Below, one piece after another: positions 1 through 11,805 of a stretch of DNA of 64,000 nucleotides. The notes beneath the pieces were generated by a model. That model did no database searches and was not told the DNA's origin. It saw only the letters and a list, made by a program, of their open reading frames with translations. Each line of letters begins with the position of its first letter. The stretch's first letter is position 1. The translations under genes were made by a program, and so were the position numbers. This DNA comes from Tretioscincus oriximinensis. Lineage: Eukaryota > Chordata > Lepidosauria > Squamata > Gymnophthalmidae. The stretch covers positions 3,479,814 to 3,543,813 of the forward strand of contig JAJVDF010000018.1 of NCBI GenBank assembly GCA_022410635.1, read 5' to 3'.

Positions 1-205
1 TGATTGATTCTCTACCAGACATTGCACCTTGTTGCCCCAGGCACTTTTTACATAAGAGGATTAGTTCCTGCTATTTACCTGTCTTTTTAAGGAGATTAGT
101 TCCTGCTATTTACCTGCAATTCAACACCTCCCTACAGTTGCATATGCTTTGTCTTCTCCCATACACATTTCCCTATAAATACCTGACCCTGGCATTAGTC
201 CCTCA

Positions 206-292
206 GCATCTGAAGAAGTAGACCTGTCTACGAAAGCTTATGCCAACCACTTTTCTCAAGTTAGTCTCAAAGTGCTGCTAGCCCCTTTGCTG
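206..292 (+). repeat. Dispersed repeat 3' end (GAAGAAGTAGAC / TTAGTCT…GTGCTGC type)
   Basis: The segment contains CTGAAGAAGTAGACCTGTC, ACGAAAGCTTATGCC and GTTAGTCTCAAAGTGCTGC in this order. I recognise this order as a widespread amniote interspersed-repeat end, though I cannot name the family with confidence. Related minus-strand copies lie at 13689-13768 and 18400-18466. The bases upstream (from about 30) may belong to the same element. Confidence 0.6.
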
Positions 293-879
293 AAACATTC
301 AAGGGTTTCTCCTAGCCATGCTAGGTGTTTTTCCCCAGTGTACCGTATTATACTGTATTCCATCCTTGTGTATAAATATTTCTGATCTATCTTCCTAATA
401 AATTCTAATTGATTGCAGACTTATACATATCTTCCCTGTTCCCTTAACATTCACTGGACCACCTTATTTAGAAAAGTGATTGCTCAAGACATGATTAAGG
501 ATGACTAGTGTCCTAAATCACAAGCAGACCAAGGAGCCACCATTAACAAGAACCTAAGAGGGGCCATGCCAAATCTGGCCACAGCCCATGGAGTTTGGCT
601 GTTTCACACAGTGCTCCATTAATTACATTTGGACATTTTCAAGAACAAGGAGAAGGATAAAACCGTTCTCAGCTCACTGAGAGAAGAAGTTGAGGCTTCA
701 TCCATTCTCAACTCCCTGAAAAAGGCATTTAGAGGAAAATTGCACTCCAGAGGCAGTACACAAGCAACAACATTATTACCCATTGATACATTTGACCACC
801 ACAAATTTGTTCAATCTTATTTTAAAGCTATCCAGGTTTGTAATTATCACCAGTTGATCTATAAGTGATTTCCATAGAC

Positions 880-1165
880 TGATTACCCTCTGAGTGAAAA
901 AAAAAGTCCCCTTATCTGTCCTATCACTCCAGCCCATCAGGAATTCCTCCTCAATCTAGTACTACGTGATAGAGAAAATTTTTTTTCTCTATTCATTTTG
1001 TCCATTCCATGAATTATTTTATACATTTCAATAGCATCTCTTCCTAAATCATGCCTTTCAAGGCTGTAGAGATCCAGATGTTGTAGCCTGATTTCATAAG
1101 GGAGGTGTTCCAGCTCCTTGATCATTCTTGTTGCCGCCACTTTTTTGCACCTCTTTTGTTGTATT
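880..1165 (-). mobile_element. CR1 LINE 3' fragment (end of ORF2)
   Basis: On the minus strand this encodes a peptide with RMIKELEHLPYEIRLQHLDL, YSLERHDLGRDAIEMYKIIH and then a decayed tail. It matches the C-terminal end of the CR1 ORF2 protein found in the longer copy at 46931-47311 (DLEHLPYEVRLQHLGLFSLE). It is 5'-truncated, the usual state of LINE insertions, and has drifted. It lies inside an EPHB1 intron, antisense to the gene. Confidence 0.8.
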
Positions 1166-1310
1166 TACGCATATCATCACATCTGACCAATTAACAAATA
1201 CCTTTTTTGCACAAGCATAGTTGTGGCAATGACATGAGTATGCCTGCACTTTCAGCCACAAGGCCCTGCATCATCCCAGGGCACTCCCATGAGTGTGTGC
1301 ACCCTTGTTA

Positions 1311-1500
1311 GTTGGATGCATAAGGTAAATGAGAGGAAGGGGAGAGATGGGGAGAGGGGATGGAATGAGAGCCATGGGAGTAAGGTGAAAAGGGGGAGCA
1401 AGGGCAGGGAGGAGAGGGAATGGAAGGGGGGCTATGGGAATAAGGTGACAACAGGGAGAAAGGATGGGGGGAGAAAATAAATGTAGGCGGGAGGTAGCAA
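1311..1500 (+). repeat. Purine-rich minisatellite, about 60-bp unit, 3 units
   Basis: The phrase TAAGGTRAAW recurs at 1321, 1381 and 1441, exactly 60 bp apart, and the phrase GCYATGGGAR occurs at 1371 and 1431. The plus strand is almost entirely A and G over about 180 bp. The minus-strand open frame rich in Ser and Pro in this stretch is a by-product of the composition and is not a gene. Confidence 0.75.
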
Positions 1501-2574
1501 AGAGAGGTGGGGAGAGGTTGGGAGGAGAAGGTTACATGGGAGAGGTGCAGGGAGGGAAAAGAGAGATGGATGATGTACAGTTCGGGAGGCATATAATTCA
1601 GGTGAATTTGTGCTTCCCATTTTTAACTGGCCACATGGAATATGATCTTTGTACAGATGGAGTATGCCAACAGCAACAGACATGGGCAAGGCCTCTGTAG
1701 TCCACACTAGTATATGGACAAAAGAGGCCCAAAAGATCAGAGATAAGCGCAGAAAGTCCTTAAAACTGTCTACAAAACTGACATACAATTTCTAGTTAAA
1801 GAACTAACCATTGTCTTGCCTAATTACCCTTGGATATACTGTAGACCTTTTCATCCTGGGCTATTATTCTTCCTTACATGGTATTCAGTAATCATGAAAT
1901 TCAGTGGTATTTTCGGAGACCCAATCACTTATCATTGTAATAATTCAGTGCTGAAAATAGTGAGTGTGGTTGAAAAATGTTATAGTCTTCAAGTTTTATC
2001 TCATGATTTTTCAACTGGTATTAAAAAATTAAGCCTGGATTTGCCATGAACCAATGCCATTAGAATGAGGTTGAGATTTATGATTTTAGTGTATGCTTTC
2101 TATCTTTTTAAAAGATGGATTTAATCAAGCATTAGATTGATCCACAGCAAATATATATAGTTTTTTTCAAGACCTGAGACAAATCCTAGGAATTCCCAGC
2201 ACTCCGTTGGGGTGCCAGACATACCTATCCCATTCATAATGTATTGCCATCTGCAATATCCCCCAAACATTTTGTGATGGTATAATAAGATGTCCAGCAA
2301 CAATACTGGATTTCCCATTAACAGTCCCATTTATCTGCATGTCTGATGAGCTGCAACTGTAATTGACCTACTAACAATTTACAGAAGGAGTCAAGAGCAT
2401 AAAAGAAGTGGATGGATGCTTAGTGGCTTTCATTTGTCCTAACTGGCTTGATTTCAGAAGCTACTCATGAAGTGTTAATAGCCTGGCAAGGTAGGAAGGA
2501 GTTGCTATTCACATCTGATCCAAGTAACGTTACCTGAAAGAAGCAAAGTAGGGTTATACATCTTTAATGGGTAT

Positions 2575-2730
2575 GTCAAAGAGGAAATTTCAACAAGTGC
2601 TGCCAGCGTTATAAATGGCATCAATTGAAATTACTTCTTTCTTTACAACTACTAAAGGTGAAGAACCCCTGTTTTTTCTGGCAATGGCAGCTGGAAGGCA
2701 GATTTTATTTAGATCACACATTACTTTGTA
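2575..2730 (+). repeat. Unclassified dispersed repeat, copy 1
   Basis: It shares GAGGAAATTTCAACA, a GCTGCCA…TTATAA segment, ACTAAAGG and TTTTTTCTGG, in the same order and spacing, with 5270-5460. I cannot name the family. Both copies lie in EPHB1 introns, in the same orientation. Confidence 0.5.
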
Positions 2731-3276
2731 CATCTGAAAGCATCTTATGAGTAAAAAAGAATCCTCACCTAAGCTTGCACTGTTACTAGAGATTAATCAC
2801 TATTGCAAATCACATTTAATTTCTCCATATTGTGGCCAATGAAATGCCTGTCACAGTCATTAACTAACTTTAAAGTAAGATGTATTCATAGCATTCCCCC
2901 CCTTGAATTTATGCAAAGATCATAGAAAAATAACCAGTAGTCAAAGATTAAAGTATGTTTGTAGCTATACAGGTTTTTATTTACTTTACACTTTTGAATA
3001 CGTATATTTGTGAACAGTTTAGATTACATAACTAGTGTTTACGTTGTTACTGAAAACCACTGAATTCCTCAGATGTTGAGAGACTATAAATGTTGTTGCT
3101 ATTATATGCTTAATCCGTGTATGCTTGCTGTTTCAAAATCCTACACTATGAAGTGAAAAATGAAAGAAAAGTTAGGTTCTGAATCTATTTCTTGCCTCTT
3201 TTCAGCCATCTTGGATATGCCCTCAAACTTAGCTGATGTCCTTGGTTTAATAATCATTCAAGCAGACTGCAATTAA

Positions 3277-3558
<282 letters not shown>

Positions 3559-4159
3559 TGAAACCACCAATTTTCTTGGCACAGTATTGGTTATAAGAGA
3601 GATATCCATGGCATTCTCAATATAATACTCTTTAAGGTGCTGAAAGCTTGTAATCACTCCTTTGAAAAATACAACAGAACGTGACTAGTGATTACCTTTT
3701 GGAATTGTTTGGGACTACTGGAAGTCAGGCAATGATGTGAACAAACAAAAGGAAGCAAATAAATGCTTGATTAGCTTCCAGTAATTCCGCTCAAGCTGGT
3801 CTTGATAGATGCTCAGCAGACATAAAGGCAAGGCCAGGAATGCTCCTTGCACTAGCAGAGGAAGAAGAGAAACAATCTTGGGTTCATATTATCACCTGCC
3901 ATCTGGGGGCTGTGTGTGTGTGTGTGCGTGAGAGAGATTATCTTAATATATAAAGAGGTGAAGGTGATGCTTAATCCAATTATCTGGCAGATATTAATTC
4001 AGAAAGTTGGACAAGCACTAGTGGATGGAAGTTTATGGAAGCAGATACTGTTTAAAAAAGTATTTTGTTTTCCACCCAATCATTGGAGACTTTTAAGATG
4101 AGACTGAGGCTGCGTGCTCACGACGACTTAAAAACTGCTATAAAGCTATATTCTGGAAC

Positions 4160-4162
<3 letters not shown>

Positions 4163-4191
<29 letters not shown>

Positions 4192-4195
4192 TTTG
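4163..4195. repeat. (TTTA)n microsatellite, SINE tail
   Basis: A run of about eight TTTA units at the 3' end of the minus-strand SINE is the element's AAAT tail. Confidence 0.9.
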
Positions 4196-4440
4196 TACTT
4201 GTATCCTGCCCTATACCCAAAAGTCTCAGGGTGGCCAACCATAGGGTGGCGTACATAGCTTTTGTTCCTTTCTCCACAACAGACACCCTGTGGAGTAGGT
4301 GGGGCTGAGAGAATTCTAAAGAACTGTGACTGGCCCGGGGTCACCCAGCTGGCTTTCATGGAGGAGTGAGGAATCGAACCGGGAGACTACCAGATGCAAG
4401 TCCAACACTCTAACCACTACACCAAACTGGCTCTCTCTAT
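4163..4440 (-). mobile_element. tRNA-derived SINE, near full length
   Basis: On the minus strand the head reads GGTGTAGTGGTTAGAGTG, a tRNA-like A box. It is followed by GGTTCGATTCCTCACTCC, a near-consensus B box for RNA polymerase III. The body has a CAGCTGGGTGACCCCGGGCC segment and the element ends in a CCTGAGAC…GGGTATAGGGCAGG region with an AAAT-type tail, which appears as (TTTA)n at 4163-4195 on the plus strand. The head and body resemble common squamate SINEs. It is an intronic insertion in EPHB1, antisense to the gene. Confidence 0.8.
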
Positions 4441-4955
4441 ATAGCAATCTCGTGTCCGTGCACACCAAACCTTTATATTCCATGAACAGTGCCGCAATTC
4501 CATAATATTGCTCATGGAGTGCAGTCCAAGAATGCATTTTTTTTACTCACAACAGCTACTAGTAACAACTGCTGTGTTCTCACTTGTTTTAACCTCTCGC
4601 GCNTAATTTGTGCACACACATATGCTCAGGAGAGGACAGGGGTTGGCCGGGAGAGGACGGAGGTTCTCTGGAATGATTCCTGAATATCCCAGCAATAGTT
4701 TATTCTGGAAAAAATGGCGTTTATTTTGGGATGACTGCTGAAAAATGCTTAACCTGTGACCTGGAGTGTTCCTCATCTTGCTCTGATCAAGGTAGAAATA
4801 TGCTGTGTGCATGCAGCCTGAGAGTCCTTATATTGTGAAGCGATTTTACTAAGTTACTAACAAACTTCCCTTTGATTATGTGTTTTGTTAAAAGACTGAA
4901 TAACATTGCTCCAAAATTTCCACCTCAATGTCTCCATTATGCAAGGTGTTCCATC

Positions 4956-5037
4956 TATACTGTTCAAAACAATTAAGGGAACGCTTAGTGTTACACTGTT
5001 ATGTTTAAGTGTTCCCTTAATTGTTTTGAGCAGTATA
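4956..5037. mobile_element. 82-bp palindromic MITE, Tc1/mariner-like, TA-flanked
   Basis: The left end TATACTGTTCAAAACAATTA and the right end, read in reverse complement as TATACTGCTCAAAACAATTA, are almost identical. The arms run about 35 bases each, with AGGGAAC after the listed ends, and only a short spacer remains. The TA ends agree with the TA target preference of Tc1/mariner elements. From memory the terminal sequence resembles a Tc1-type end known from fishes and amphibians. No transposase is left. The two short overlapping open frames here on opposite strands are mirror products of the palindrome. Confidence 0.75.
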
Positions 5038-5269
5038 TTTTGTGACCCTTTTGAACTAGGCTTTATTTTGGGATATATTTTGGAATAGAGGCTTGCCAAC
5101 CACATTATGACATATGCATTCAACACCTATTTTTTCAGAGGTTATGCTTATGTCCACTAAGATGTTCAAAGAGAAATTTCATTCATTTTCAAGAAACAAA
5201 AATAAAATATGTACAATAAAACTTTTTAAGAGAAAGAGATCCCAGATAAAGCAACAATTCCTTGACTAG

Positions 5270-5460
5270 GTTTACCAGAAAAGAAGGACAAGAGTGCCAT
5301 ATCTTAAATGGATTTGTAAAAGAGGAAATTTCAACAGCTGCTGCCATCATTATAAGCTATATACGCTGAAACAGCTTATTCTTATTTTTTAAACAAACAC
5401 TAAAGGGGTCCTCCTTTTTTCTGGTAGCCTGGTGAAATCAGCTGCCACATTGTGTTGTCT
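5270..5460 (+). repeat. Unclassified dispersed repeat, copy 2
   Basis: Second copy of the family at 2575-2730. It has AAGAGGAAATTTCAACAGC, TGCTGCCATCATTATAA, ACACTAAAGGGGTCC and TTTTTTCTGGTAGCC in order. The similarity starts about 60 bases upstream of the first shared motif. No coding capacity is visible. Confidence 0.5.
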
Positions 5461-7886
5461 TTAAGAAGTTTTTGAAATTCAGTTCTTCAAGATAGATTAC
5501 GCAGGCACAAAACCATGTTTTCTTTGTCTGGTTACAATCTCTTGCTAAGCCTAGGTCTTAGATTAGTTTTNTGTGAAAATTAAAGAAATGTTTATTTTGT
5601 CATGCACACTATACTGCTAAAAGTATTTGCTCATACTTGCATTCATTTGTCTGGGCAGATGAGTTTTGGCAATATAGTGTATTTATTATATATCTGTAGT
5701 GTTATCTGAACTAAACCTCTAGGGAATGTAGCAGACTTGCAACGTTAAAGGCTATCCTTTCACCAAGTCTTTGATTCTTTTTGCATTGCATCTTTTTCCA
5801 GATTCTCAATTGAATCTTGCTGTAGTGTGCACTATCATGTGGATAGCAGGCCCCTATTCCAGAATAGGAATGTAATCCAGAATAAGGTTCNGTATAAAAA
5901 GGACTTTTGTTATGTGACTGAGCAATTCTTTTTTTGGAAAAGAGAAATGAAACATCCATTATCTTCCAATAGGCTATATGTGATTATTTAATATTATTAA
6001 AGATAATAATTTGTAGGTAATATAAATAGGTAAGGAAAAAGACACAGCTGTCCAGCACTGTTTGGAAAACATGCCCTTTCTTTACATCTCAATAATACTG
6101 AGCAGGACAACCTGACCTTTACATCTGAATATTTAAATTTTCTACTGGTGACTTTTTGACACTTCTGCTAGGGCTGATCCCAGCTTCAGTCCATGCTGAG
6201 TTATGGAGAAAGGTTTGGAAGTGCTAATCCTGGGAGATGAATGTCAGCTTGCCATTTTGCTTTCTCTCTCTCTTCCTCTTGAATCATTGCTGGAAGAGGA
6301 AGGGTGTTTTTTTTAAAAAAAGATGAAAGGCACTGAGAAAGGGAAAAGAATTGGGAAGGCAAGCCGGTGTGGTGGTAATTGGACACTAGGAACCTGGCAG
6401 GCCTTTGAAAATGTTCAGAGGGTTTATCAGCTAGGAAGAGAGATGTGATGGAGTCATGCACTTCAGCTCGATAGGCAGAGATAATGAGAGTGGCGGCTGC
6501 TAACAGAGAAGGGACTACCTTTGTCTTGAAGCATCAGAACTCAAATTAACCTCTCAATGCCTTGCCTCTTTCAGAACTGGGAAGACTTCCTCTTCTTCTT
6601 GTATAGAGGGCAAAACTACTTTCTTTCTTCCTGTGTCCATGATATTCGTGTATACAAAACTATGAACTAGAAAAGCAACTCTCATCCAGCTAATAAAGAG
6701 GAGAGATATGAATAATGTCTTAAGTGGATGAACTGAATAATTTTATTTAAGTTTTCATTTCATTCATACAAGCGGAGATTCTTTTCTAAACATGTTGTCA
6801 TGGTTAAGAGAGAAGAAGTTTAACCCCTTAGCAGCCCTTTCCTCCACTATAGTTCTTGTTTATAGCTGAAAGGAATTTTTTACTAGGCTCAACTGCAAGG
6901 AAAGGTCAGTCTGGATTAAGATTGCAGCCAGGGAATTATTTATATTTTTGTGATTCTAAAAAAGATTGTTCCATTTTATTATAGTAGCTGCTTAGTTTAA
7001 AAAGATATATAGGAAGTAGCCATGTCTCACTTGCTTTTCCATATCAAACCCCAAAATTTGGGGGGCATGTAATGTGTATTAAATATTAAGATGAGGATTT
7101 CTGTGGAAAATTTACACATACATGTTCATTCTTTATTTCTCTCACATGTCCTTGATCTTTTGAACAGGAAACATTCAATTCTCCACATTTGCATTAGAAA
7201 TTAGTAGCACCATTACATTGGACTAGAGCATTGGAGACCATTGGCACTAATTTCCTTCACAGTTATATCTAATTGCAGTGTAGAACTGAAGCCTCTTTTG
7301 TACTAGGAACTTCAGTCACGATCTGCAGTTTTAGATACTGCAATACGAAGAAATCAGTGAACCAATTCAAAGGAAGCAAGTTCCAAGAACAATGTATATC
7401 TCACAGCATGACTAGCATACAGACTAGTGTGCATGAGAAATGTATAGTGCTTGCACTCTTGCACTGCTAATGTAAATGTACATTGAGATAGGGAACTCAA
7501 TTGAATGATCTGTATCTACACTTTCCAGATTCTTAACATGGTCTAAAGAATGGATAGTCTCCTATAGAAGTAATGGAACTGATTGTTCTTCTGTAGTGGT
7601 AGCCAACATAGATGAATGTCAGTGTCAACAATCTGCCAGTTAACAATGTGTCATATAATGCATTCAGCTGGGTCATTGCCTTTTTATATACTAGGAATAA
7701 TTAGTTTGCCACATTTATTTGGTAAAAGTAATAAACATAGCTAGAAATCCCACTCTCTCCAGAAAGCTGGTTTGTGAACTTCCTTTGAAGTCTATAAATC
7801 ACTGTTATATGGACTTCATAGAATAATCATAAATAGGCTTTTAGTAGGAGGAAGAGTATCCGGTTATGCCACGCTGTGCTGGCCAT

Positions 7887-8041
7887 CACTGCTTCCCTGA
7901 GCTGATCCCCCAAAAATCTGATGAAATGAGTTCCACTGCTTCCCTGAGCTGACCCCCCCCCAAAAAAAATCTGATGAAATGAGTTCCACTGCTTCCCTGA
8001 GCTGACACCCCCTCCCCCCAAAAAATCTGATGAAATGAGTT
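7887..8041 (+). repeat. Minisatellite, 47-53 bp unit, 3 units
   Basis: CACTGCTTCCCTGAGCTGA recurs at 7887, 7934 and 7987, each time followed by a C-run, an A-run and ATCTGATGAAATGAGTTC. The unit length varies with the C and A runs. It ends about 130 bp before the EPHB1 exon at 8170, so length changes here sit close to a splice acceptor. Confidence 0.85.
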
Positions 8042-8169
8042 CACCAAGTAATATCTCATAGAAATAAAGGAAGTTTTTCTTCAAGTTAAAATATTATTTA
8101 ACCTTTAGTAAGGTTAACGGCTCTTCCATTGTTTTTCTCTCTCAGTGTCTCTCTCTTTTCTTTTTCTAG

Positions 8170-8363
8170 GTAATAAATGCAATCGAACAAGATTATCGGC
8201 TCCCTCCTCCTATGGATTGCCCAGCAGCCCTCCATCAGCTTATGCTAGATTGCTGGCAAAAAGACCGCAACACCCGGCCGCGCTTTGCTGAAATAGTTAA
8301 CACACTAGACAAAATGATACGCAATCCAGCAAGCCTCAAAACTGTGGCTACCATCACCGCTGT
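8170..8363 (+). CDS. EPHB1: EPHB1 exon: end of kinase domain and start of kinase-SAM linker
   Basis: This 194-bp exon follows a pyrimidine-rich acceptor (TTTTTCTAG) and ends before a GTACGT donor, running from phase 0 to phase 2. It continues the kinase C-lobe with [20 protein letters not shown], then [18 protein letters not shown] (the conserved arginine of subdomain XI) and [16 protein letters not shown]. It closes with TVATITAV at the start of the linker. The RPRFAEIVN string and the TVATITAV linker fit EphB1 as I remember it; EphB2 and EphB3 have different linkers. The length equals the usual length of this Eph gene exon. An in-frame stop lies about 30 bp into the following intron, so retention of that intron would truncate the receptor before SAM. 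Confidence 0.97.
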
Positions 8364-8778
8364 GTACGTTTTTGACCCTTCAAAGGACATCTTTTGATGC
8401 TGCAAATAGACTAGTCAGCTACTTTCAAATATTACTCCTTCTGTTAAACTTTCCATGGAAATGTGTGACCTTCCACATGCCTCCTTGGTCAGTTTATTTG
8501 TGAGTAAAACATGCTAGACTTTTCTTAAAAAGAAAAATATCTGCCATTCTCCTAGACCAGATAGCCATTATTCCTGTTTAGTAATTACTCTGTCCAATGC
8601 ACATAAGGTGGTCGAGGTGTGGTTCTACAAATCCCCTCCAAAAGAACAGAAGGGAATGGTCCAGAAGGGCTTTAGGTCCCGCACTGTAGTGGAATACCAG
8701 TAAGTGAAGAAAGGTCATACATTTCACCAATGAAAGTTTTTCTTCTGATCTTACCAAGATCAGAATTGTTGTTTTTTA

Positions 8779-8965
8779 TTAGAACATAAGAAAAGCCATA
8801 CTGGATCAGGCCACAGCCCATCTAGTCCAGCATTCTGTCTCATACAGAGGCCCACCAGATGCACCTGTGCAGTCTGAACACAGAAAAGCAAAATATGCAC
8901 CTGTTCACGACTCCCTCCAAATGGTATTTCAGGAGTCCTGCCTGTTGCTGCATCCCAGAGGCAAT
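8779..8965 (-). mobile_element. CR1 LINE 3'-UTR fragment
   Basis: The plus strand reads AGAACATAAGAAAAGCCATA, CTGGATCAGGCCACAGCCC, then TAGTCCAGCATTCTGTCTC. This is the same sequence as the 3' end of the longer CR1 copy at 46509-46700, so this is a 5'-truncated minus-strand insertion. It abuts an L2 fragment downstream. Confidence 0.8.
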
Positions 8966-9060
8966 GTCTTCAAATTCTCAGAAAGTAGGGGAATAATACA
9001 AAATGTTTGGTCATTTAACCTGTATTCTCTTGTGACAGGATTCCCATTCTCTTGGCAGCC

Positions 9061-9530
9061 CATTTGACGAGATTATTGCAATGCAGTTTATGTTAGGCTG
9101 CTCTTGAAGACATTTCAGAAGCTTCAACTAGTGAAGAATGAGGCAGCATGGTTTCTGACAAGTAATTCTGGCCAGCCCACATCATACTGATCTTAAAGGA
9201 AAGAAAAGAAAAGCCTGACTTTCAGACTTGTTTGATGTTGTATAATGTTTTACCATATATTAACACATTCATGCTTTTAGACTGTTAGTTTTTTGTTTGA
9301 ATGTTATGCATTTCATTGCATATTGCAAACATAAGAAAAACGTTTATCATAATATATGGTAACACATTCACACAACATTAACCAAGTTTGAAAGTAGAAG
9401 GTTGCTGCACCAAATTACTGGAGTAACTGCTGCCCAAAATTTTTAAATGTTCATTACTGTTTTGTTGCATTCTTTCTGTTGAAGTCCACCCAGAGACCTC
9501 AAAGTCCAGGGCAAGGTAGGAATGGGGTTG
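9061..9530 (+). mobile_element. Decayed L2-like LINE fragment
   Basis: Conceptual translation near 9067 gives DYCNAVYVRLLLKTFQKLQ followed by LVKNEAAWFL. This corresponds to the L2-type motif DYCNALY…LQ.VQNAAARLL near the end of reverse transcriptase. Later sequence near 9480 (CCACCCAGAGACC) resembles the 3' tail shared with other L2-related copies in the window. Many stops and indels show that it is old. Confidence 0.6.
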
Positions 9531-10392
9531 AGAAAGCAGACTAGACTTAGGAGCCAAATCATATCCATTTGAAATAAAACAAAGTTAGTCAAGAGGTTAA
9601 TTATGGAGACTGCTGCTCTGATAACTACGAAGTGTATGTTATATGTAGGACCAATTTCTTCTATTCCTGGAGTCTTACTGATGGAATAGCAAGAGTACCA
9701 TCAACTGAATTCAGCAAGTGAAGGTTAATGTTGAAGCTCTCTTAGAGATATAGTTTTGACCAGACTTTCCTGGCATGTTTACTAGAAAGAGTAGATTTTT
9801 TTAAAGTACAAAATGAAAACATTAATTCTCAACAGCAGTCTGATGGGATCCTGTTTCATTATAGTAGTTTTCTGCCTACATATATAACCTCAATGAAATG
9901 TAGAAAGAAAAAAACACGGTGTTGACTTGGTTGATTGGTGAAAAACAAAGACATGGGAACTGCACTGGAAGTGCCATATGTATTCATGGAATTTTCAAAT
10001 CTTTCCTGAATTATGGAATCAAATGCCCATAATATTGCTATTGTGGGAAACTCAGTAATGATGCTAGGTTACTTATAATAGGATTGCTTAACTTCGTGTC
10101 TGTCAAAAGCTTTCAGAATTGGCTCATTTGAGGTCACCAGAAGCCAGCCAAGAGTGTGAAAAACAACAGAAAGAAGTGGTTGGGCACTTGCTGGCTTCTA
10201 CCAGTTCCAAGTGAGTTGATTCTTTAGATTGTTTGGCGCACACAAAGGTAAGCTCACAATCCCCATTGACTCTTGCCATCTGAAGGCATCAGATTAAAAA
10301 GGCACAGGAAGAAATTTGATTGTCCTTTTTGGATCCTACTTCTAACTATTTTTAAATTCCCTTTACTGAGGAATATTTGTCTTATATCCTAG

Positions 10393-10548
10393 GCCTTCTC
10401 AACCACTATTGGATCGTTCCATCCCAGACTTTACTGCCTTTACCTCAGTAGAAGATTGGCTTAGTGCCATCAAAATGAACCAGTATAGAGACAGCTTTCT
10501 GTCTGCTGGATTCACGTCTCTTCAATTAGTAGCGCAAATGACATCAGA
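10393..10548 (+). CDS. EPHB1: EPHB1 exon: linker and first part of SAM domain
   Basis: This 156-bp exon begins after TATCCTAG and ends before GTAAGT, phase 2 at both ends. Its first base completes a valine codon split across the intron. It encodes PSQPLLDRSIPDFTAF, the linker, then EDWLSAIKMNQYRDSFLSAG and FTSLQLVAQMTSE, the first helices of the SAM domain. The tyrosine in NQYRDSF corresponds to the conserved SAM-domain tyrosine of Eph receptors, reported in EphB1 as a docking site for signalling partners. The sequence fits EphB1 better than EphB2 or EphB3, which have IPDYT or VPDYT here. No frameshift or stop is present. Confidence 0.97.
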
Positions 10549-11696
10549 GTAAGTGACATCCTTTTATTTTTCTTTCTATGTCTATCGTACTGACAGAACA
10601 TGTGTTACTAATTATTGATGTGCTTTGGCAAACTTATGGTCATACTAGAAGATCCTAGATCTGAGTTGAACAATAACCTGAAAAAATGCAATTTTTCTAA
10701 AAACTAGCTAAAGCATTTGTTCCATTTAACTTTTGAAAATATAACTGTATTCTTTCTGGCTCTTATCTGGATTCCATTGGAATACTGTTTCTTTGTTATT
10801 TTTGCTTCTTTGTTATTATGTACAGAATGTGTGATTTCATAGCTTGTCCATTGTTGCTTAGTTGGTGAATTCGTATTTTTTTTAAAAATTAAGCACAGTG
10901 TCAACATATAAAAGAAAGAGGAAATCAGTTGTTAAGGCAAAATGTTTTCACGTGCAAGCTTTTTTATCACTCTGCTTGTTCTTGTTGACACATTAATTTG
11001 CTCCCAGAATTTGCTTATGTTAAAATACATCCATGTGTTCTTTGCATCCACCTTACCTTCATCAATTTCATGCATTTGCAAAGGCTCTTCGACCAAGACT
11101 TTATACTTGCAAGTAGTCATGCACATGCTATCGTCCTCCCAGCAATCCTTCTAGAGATCAAGATAAGCTAAGTCCATATGCTGTGGAATGACTCCAGTAC
11201 ACATCCTTATTAAGAAACTGAAGCAGGCCCACTTTCTTGAATGTAAAAATGCAAAAAAAAGTCATATACTTGATCAGAGAGTTTGTATCTGAAAGATTCC
11301 TCTCCCTAAGTTTCCATTCAGAATATCCTCTCTTGCAACATGGCAATTTATCTTTTCAAGAGACCAGGAAAATTAGCATCTTCATCGCAAGGAAAACTGT
11401 TTTCCTAATCCTATTATACTCAAGCACCTGTTTATTGTGGGTTTAAGAAATATATTAATTTTGGATTTTATGCACACAGGCACCTACATGCACACACACA
11501 CATGCTTGCATGTACACACCCACAGATTCATACTGCACCTTTTTATCAGCACTGAATCTTCATCTTGGGTGATCTACAGTTTCTACTGCTGCATTCTGAA
11601 TTTGTCAGCTCATATATCATGTCAGATAATCAAAGGAGACACCTGAGACAAAGGTCTCCACTTCGTGAGCATGATCCTGTCTCTTGTCTTTTGCAG
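10549..11696 (+). other. EPHB1: EPHB1 intron (1.1 kb)
   Basis: This is the last intron, interrupting the SAM domain, from GTAAGT to TTTTGCAG. It is AT-rich and has a short CA/CACACA-rich patch near 11475-11520. No mobile element was recognised in it. Confidence 0.85.
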
Positions 11697-11805
11697 AGAT
11701 CTTCTAAGAATAGGGGTGACCTTAGCCGGACACCAGAAGAAGATCCTGAACAGTGTCCAGTCTATGAGAGTACAGATGAGCCAGTCACCAACTTCGATGG
11801 CATGA
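11697..11805 (+). CDS. EPHB1: EPHB1 terminal coding exon: end of SAM domain, C-terminal tail and stop
   Basis: This final coding exon follows a TTGTCTTTTGCAG acceptor. Its first base completes a split glutamate codon. It then encodes [17 protein letters not shown], the last SAM helix, a short [14 protein letters not shown] tail and a TSMA end before TGA at 11803-11805. The ending resembles the EphB1 C-terminus (…MA) and lacks the hydrophobic VEV-type ending of EphB2. The four exons in this window sum to 609 bp, or 202 residues plus stop, with phases that join without a break. This supports a functional gene and argues against a pseudogene. Confidence 0.96.

Larger units (their letters stand above)
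8364..10392 (+). other. EPHB1: EPHB1 intron (2.0 kb)
   Basis: The intron lies between the kinase-end exon and the SAM exon, from a GTACGT donor to a TATCCTAG acceptor. It carries a CR1 3'-UTR fragment (8779-8965) followed at once by a decayed L2 LINE fragment (9061-9530). The rest shows no coding or repeat signal that I recognise. Confidence 0.85.

Noticed and set aside
1308..1788. Minus-strand Ser/Pro-rich open frames
   Set aside because: They arise from the purine-rich minisatellite and have no splice context or family.
4320..4440. Possible tRNA gene on the minus strand
   Set aside because: The A and B boxes belong to a SINE with a body and an AAAT tail.
4857..5126. Overlapping open frames on both strands with similar peptide words
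   Set aside because: The similarity is caused by the 82-bp palindrome.
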